Part shown: one piece after another, positions 61,366-64,000 of the stretch
Layout of the letters: each line of letters starts with the position of its first letter
Position numbering within the stretch: the first letter of the stretch is position 1
Source: Sipunculus nudus
Taxonomy: Eukaryota; Annelida; Sipuncula; Golfingiida; Sipunculidae
Length of the DNA: 64,000 bases
NCBI GenBank assembly: GCA_026874595.1
Contig: CM049313.1
Coordinates: 56,995,159 to 57,059,158 of the forward strand
Reading direction: 5' to 3'
Notes under the pieces: generated by a model
Told to the model about the DNA's origin: nothing
Seen by the model: the letters and a program-made list of their open reading frames with translations, nothing else
Databases searched by the model: none
Made by a program: the position numbers and the translations under genes

Positions 61366-62950
61366 GCCTACATGTTACATGTGGCTAATCTGATACAATA
61401 AGCAGTCTGCCACCTACAGGCCTTGTGCATACCTGTGCAATCGGATATGCACCAGGTATAATTGTTCAATGCTGGACCATTAATTTTCAAGTACACGTGT
61501 AACATGTATATGAACAATGCAAGTACTAAACATATTGAATAAGAAACTAGAATGAAGCTACTACACTGAGTGAACTCTTGACATATAACTGGCTTCACTG
61601 AGTGAACTCTTGACCTGTGGCCTAATCTGATAAAATTAGCAGTCTGCCACCTACAGGCCTTATGCGAGCCTGTGCAATGGAATATGCACCAGGTATAATT
61701 GTTCAATGCTGGACCATTAATTTTCAAGTACACGTGTAACATGGATATGAACAATGCCAGTACTGAACATTTTGAATAAGTAACAATTACACAAAAATCA
61801 CTGCTGAAATTCTGGCATGGGTGCACACAACACAAAAATGTTTGTAGCTGGAACCACCAGTCTTGTGTCCAACGTAGCTATCAGAGATATACACATATGC
61901 CCAATCTTGACCTAGATTTCATACTGTTATATCAAACCCCTCCTGAGAAATAAGCAGGGTCATAACTGTAGATGGCACCACCAGTCTTGTAAACGACAAA
62001 GCTATCCGATATGTATAAATATGCCCAATTTCAGGTTGATATATCAAATTCCTCTGTCGACATAAGCAGGCACATACACTGTGAAAAATCATTGTAGGTT
62101 ACGACACCTGTCTTGTGAACGAGAAAGCAATCAAAGACGCATGGACAAGTCGAAATATCAGGCCAATCAAACTTACCTTATGTCTGATGCACAGGGCTGA
62201 CCAGGCTAAGATGAGAAAGCAGTTGCCCCGAATGAACTGTGACAAATTGCTGACTCAAGCTACTGCACTGAGTGAACTCTTGAGCCTGCACCTGGCTAGA
62301 CTGAGTGAACTTTTGACTTGTAATTGGCTACACTGAGTAAACTCTTTACCTGTTGCATAATATGACTCGTTTGGCAGTCTCCGAAAGCTATAAATAGATC
62401 CAGACTGAACTTTGGTGCCAAATCTGATGCAGTGGGCAGTTTGCCAAAGTTATCAATAGAATGAAGCTACTGCACTGAGTGAACTCTTGACCATACCGGG
62501 CTTCACTGAGAGAACTCTTGACCTGTGGCCTAATCTGATACAGTTAGCAGTCTGCCAAAACAATAAACAGATTCAGACTGATCTTTGGCCTGTTGCCAAA
62601 TCTGAAATAGTTGCCACATTATTGCTCACAAATTGGCTTCACATGAAGCCCTGAGGGGCATGACATCTATGAGGTGATCACGTGATACTCATGAGGTGAT
62701 CACATGCTACCCACGAGGTAATCACATGGTACCCATGAGGTGTTCACATGACACCCATGAGGTGATCACATACTTTGTGCCTGTCTGCACTGATGGAACT
62801 CTTGACCTTTATCTGGCTGCACTGAATAAACTCTTGACCTGTTGCCAAATCTGAATCAGTTGGCAGTTTCTCAACCTATTTAAAGATACAGACACAATCT
62901 TGGCCAATTGGTAAATCTGTTAACACATACTGAAAAACTTTGGCTAAAAT
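61366..62950 (-). repeat. Family E repeat region, copy 3, inverted
   Basis: It is the inverse of 9741-11800 in content: two copies of 'gcaccaggtataattgttca', then 'cactgagtgaactcttgacc' units, and the minisatellite at 62640-62780. Frames such as 61368-61835 are shared with 11474-11773 only through the repeat. Confidence 0.65.
62640..62780 (-). repeat. Minisatellite built on 'catgaggtgatcacatg'
   Basis: Five units of about 25 bases, the inverted relative of 9911-9990, which has fewer units. Confidence 0.8.
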
Positions 62951-64000
62951 GCTTTTTTTTTTTTGCAAGCTGACCGTATATTCATTAGACTTTTTATCAA
63001 AATATCTAGAATAATAAAAGACGCAGTCCTTTCATTGAAAAAGGTCCAATAGTTCTGCCGAAAATCATTCAAGTAAACTTTAACAAAGGCCACCTAAGAA
63101 TAATTTTTGTGCAATGTTACAGAAGTTATAATTGAAACAAAATTTTGTAGAAGAACACTGTTGCAGTCCTCAGTTTTAAATAGACTTAATAATGGCCATA
63201 AGACCAAATTAAGCTTTTAACGACTCAACCAAAAATCAACCAACCCAATCTTTTCTAAAATGATTGAAAAAAACATGTCCTAGGATAATTCTTGGGAAAA
63301 ATTGAACGATTCAACTTGACATTTTCATCATAAAATTTTTTTAGCTAAATTGGCTGAAATTATGAGGTTTTTGCCCATAAAAAATAGGTCAATGTAGGTG
63401 GCACCACAAAATCTGCAAATTCAAATATGAGTCATATGACCAAGATTTGCACAATACTTGTTGATGCTAGCTTCAGTCATTTCTGAGATTTCTATGTAAG
63501 TATGCTTACCTGGCCAAATGACTAAGTTCAAATTTGCGTAACTCCGCCAAAATTCATTAAACACAAACCATTTGAACAGACCTGAGAGGGCTCACCTCTA
63601 GGAACATTTCTGTAAAATATTGAACAATTTGGGTGGACCGTTTTCAAGAAGAAGACTTTTAAAGGTTTTTCAGCTTTTCCCCTATAAAATCTAAGTAAAT
63701 ACAGATAGCAAAAACACTAAGCTGAATCCTACAACATTTGATATGTGACAGATTAGTGCATAACATCTGATGATGTAAGCTCCTGCTATTCCTGAGACAT
63801 AATGGGTTAATGTGCAGATTACCGATGACCCCCGTACAAAAAAGGTCAATGCAAGTCGCGCCACCAATACCTGAATTTCATATATGACTCGTGTGACCAA
63901 AGCTGGCATAAAATTTGGTAATCATAGCTCAAGCCGTTTCTGAGATTGTCATTTTAGTATGCTTTTTTAGACAGATAACTAAGTTCAGCTTCCTGTAACT
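62951..64000 (-). mobile_element. Family C repeat, copy 5, inverted
   Basis: It is the inverse of about 8750-9720 ('taatgggttaatgtgcag', 'aaggtcaatgtaggtggcac', 'caatacctgaatttcatata'). It continues beyond the window edge. Confidence 0.65.

Noticed and set aside
61368-61835. 155-residue minus-strand frame, partly alike to 11474-11773
   Set aside because: It is made of two copies of a family E unit; the likeness comes from repetition, not from a conserved protein.

Overview
The window is nuclear DNA from an animal, most likely a mollusc or another lophotrochozoan. It is AT-rich, has very long GT-AG introns, and is filled with non-coding dispersed elements that carry TCCG-type microsatellites, tandem cores and GGCGCCACC-like boxes, a style I associate with bivalve and gastropod genomes. 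The organism call is an inference from repeat style, not from a marker gene.

One protein-coding gene can be supported. It is the 3' half of a non-receptor tyrosine kinase on the + strand, closest by motif to the Syk/ZAP-70/Shark group. Its exons are a proline-containing linker plus the start of the glycine loop (2966-3057), the N-lobe (12108-12266), hinge to activation segment (41388-41710), and two alternative last exons (44443-44743 and 45084-45417). The last two are tandem duplicates that each encode the rest of the C-lobe and each carry their own stop. Both join exon 3 in the same phase, by completing a split Trp codon. One gene could therefore make two kinases with the same catalytic centre but different C-lobe surfaces. 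The catalytic HRD motif reads HND. Upstream exons (SH2 or other domains) lie outside the window. Introns are about 9.05 kb, 29.1 kb and 2.7 or 3.4 kb.

Almost everything else is mobile DNA. Several unrelated-looking families share one architecture: a 5' terminal palindrome, often a TCCG microsatellite, a core that may be tandem, then a short 3' hairpin followed by CTAG or CTTG, with insertion between T and T. This is what is known for Helitron/Helentron-derived non-autonomous elements (HINEs, including molluscan 'pearl' elements). Also present are a 9.7-kb element with CACTA termini, a TAT duplication and about 355-bp inverted repeats (21525-31229); two hAT-like elements with 8-bp duplications (12985-15339, 24632-25734); a foldback element (3130-5165); a solo LTR split by a HINE (33974-38058); three tRNA-derived SINE copies; and several satellites.

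The elements are nested. The clearest nest is family B host > long B-type HINE (19206-33248) > family D HINE (21496-33081) > CACTA-type element (21525-31229) > hAT-like foldback element (24632-25734). The paralogous copy at 55.7-60.7 kb lacks the inner insertions and shows the empty sites. This nest makes up a large part of the 29-kb kinase intron. The 3' end of another HINE lies 9 bases from the first kinase exon, inside its splice acceptor tract. The right end (about 61.4-64 kb) is an inverted relative of the 8.5-10.7 kb region. No bacterial operons, CRISPR arrays, functional rRNA or tRNA genes were seen.
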